This document shows, piece by piece, positions 32,354 to 32,393 of a DNA stretch of 32,393 bases. A program made the translations under genes and the position numbers. Source of the DNA: Chara braunii (lineage: Eukaryota; Streptophyta; Charophyceae; Charales; Characeae); the NCBI GenBank assembly GCA_003427395.1, contig BFEA01000245.1:665704-698096 (forward strand). Direction: 5' to 3'. Positions within the stretch are counted from its first letter, which is position 1, and the number at the start of each line of letters is the position of its first letter. The notes under the pieces are model-generated. The model was given only the letters and a program-made list of their open reading frames with translations. It searched no databases and was not told the DNA's origin.

Positions 32354-32354
<1 letters not shown>

Positions 32355-32393
<39 letters not shown>
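32355..32393 (+). repeat. poly(T) run of 39 at the window end
   Basis: An uninterrupted T39 reaches the last base. On the minus strand this is poly(A). It may be the tail of an insertion or simply where the contig breaks. Confidence 0.85.

Larger units (their letters stand above)
30561..32354. other. non-coding tail with small tandem duplications, then GC-rich end
   Basis: It lies 3' of the integrase remnant and may be its untranslated tail and LTR, but no second LTR copy is visible. It contains duplications of 51, about 101 and 80 bp, listed separately. The hairpin CACCATAC/GTATGGTG lies at 31922-31948. From about 32120 the base composition changes to GC-rich with many GCGCG words. Confidence 0.5.

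Overview
This window is a repeat-rich piece of a eukaryotic nuclear genome. It holds no intact host gene that I can recognise. What can be identified is decayed LTR retrotransposons of the Ty3/gypsy type, solo and nested LTRs, one short inverted-repeat DNA transposon, long tandem repeats, microsatellites and a 450-bp assembly gap. The pol families look like those I associate with the charophyte alga Chara braunii. That is an inference from memory, not a search result; a streptophyte alga or plant is the safer statement.

Layout. 1-302: 91-bp tandem repeat. 340-640: purine-strand low-complexity DNA with (GAA)14. 643-4400: non-coding, pyrimidine-rich DNA that from about 1.4 kb carries many short perfect hairpins, a diverged duplication about 1.42 kb apart, and a 26-bp tandem repeat varying almost only at CpG sites. 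4410-9770, minus strand: gag-pol of a gypsy element, readable almost end to end but broken by five nonsense codons and one frameshift. 9791-9931: array of TGACGTGG boxes in its leader. 10685-10697: candidate primer-binding site. 10700-13260: its probable 5' LTR, split by a solo LTR of the same family in opposite orientation (11042-12309) with 5-bp target duplications. 13261-14054: compound microsatellites around the gap.

15269-16420, minus strand: chromovirus-like integrase plus chromodomain remnant, lying head-to-head with a plus-strand RNase H/integrase remnant (16400-16952). 18130-18408, minus strand: RT/RNase H scrap. 19974-20606, plus strand: unrecognised open frame with one internal TAG. 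20709-20890: CA-rich microsatellite. 21558-24942: three direct copies of a unit of about 975 bp, the third interrupted by a 515-bp transposon with 17-bp terminal inverted repeats and an 8-bp target duplication. 27275-27920 and 28504-30560, plus strand: decayed gag-like region, then RNase H-integrase of a third gypsy-type family. 30.6-32.1 kb: several small tandem duplications. The window ends in GC-rich DNA and a run of 39 T.

The genes do not form a functional system. All recognised proteins are retroelement parts: gag packages the RNA, protease/RT/RNase H make cDNA, integrase inserts it. Most inactivating changes fit C-to-T transitions on one strand or the other, as expected for cytosine-methylated, silenced repeats.
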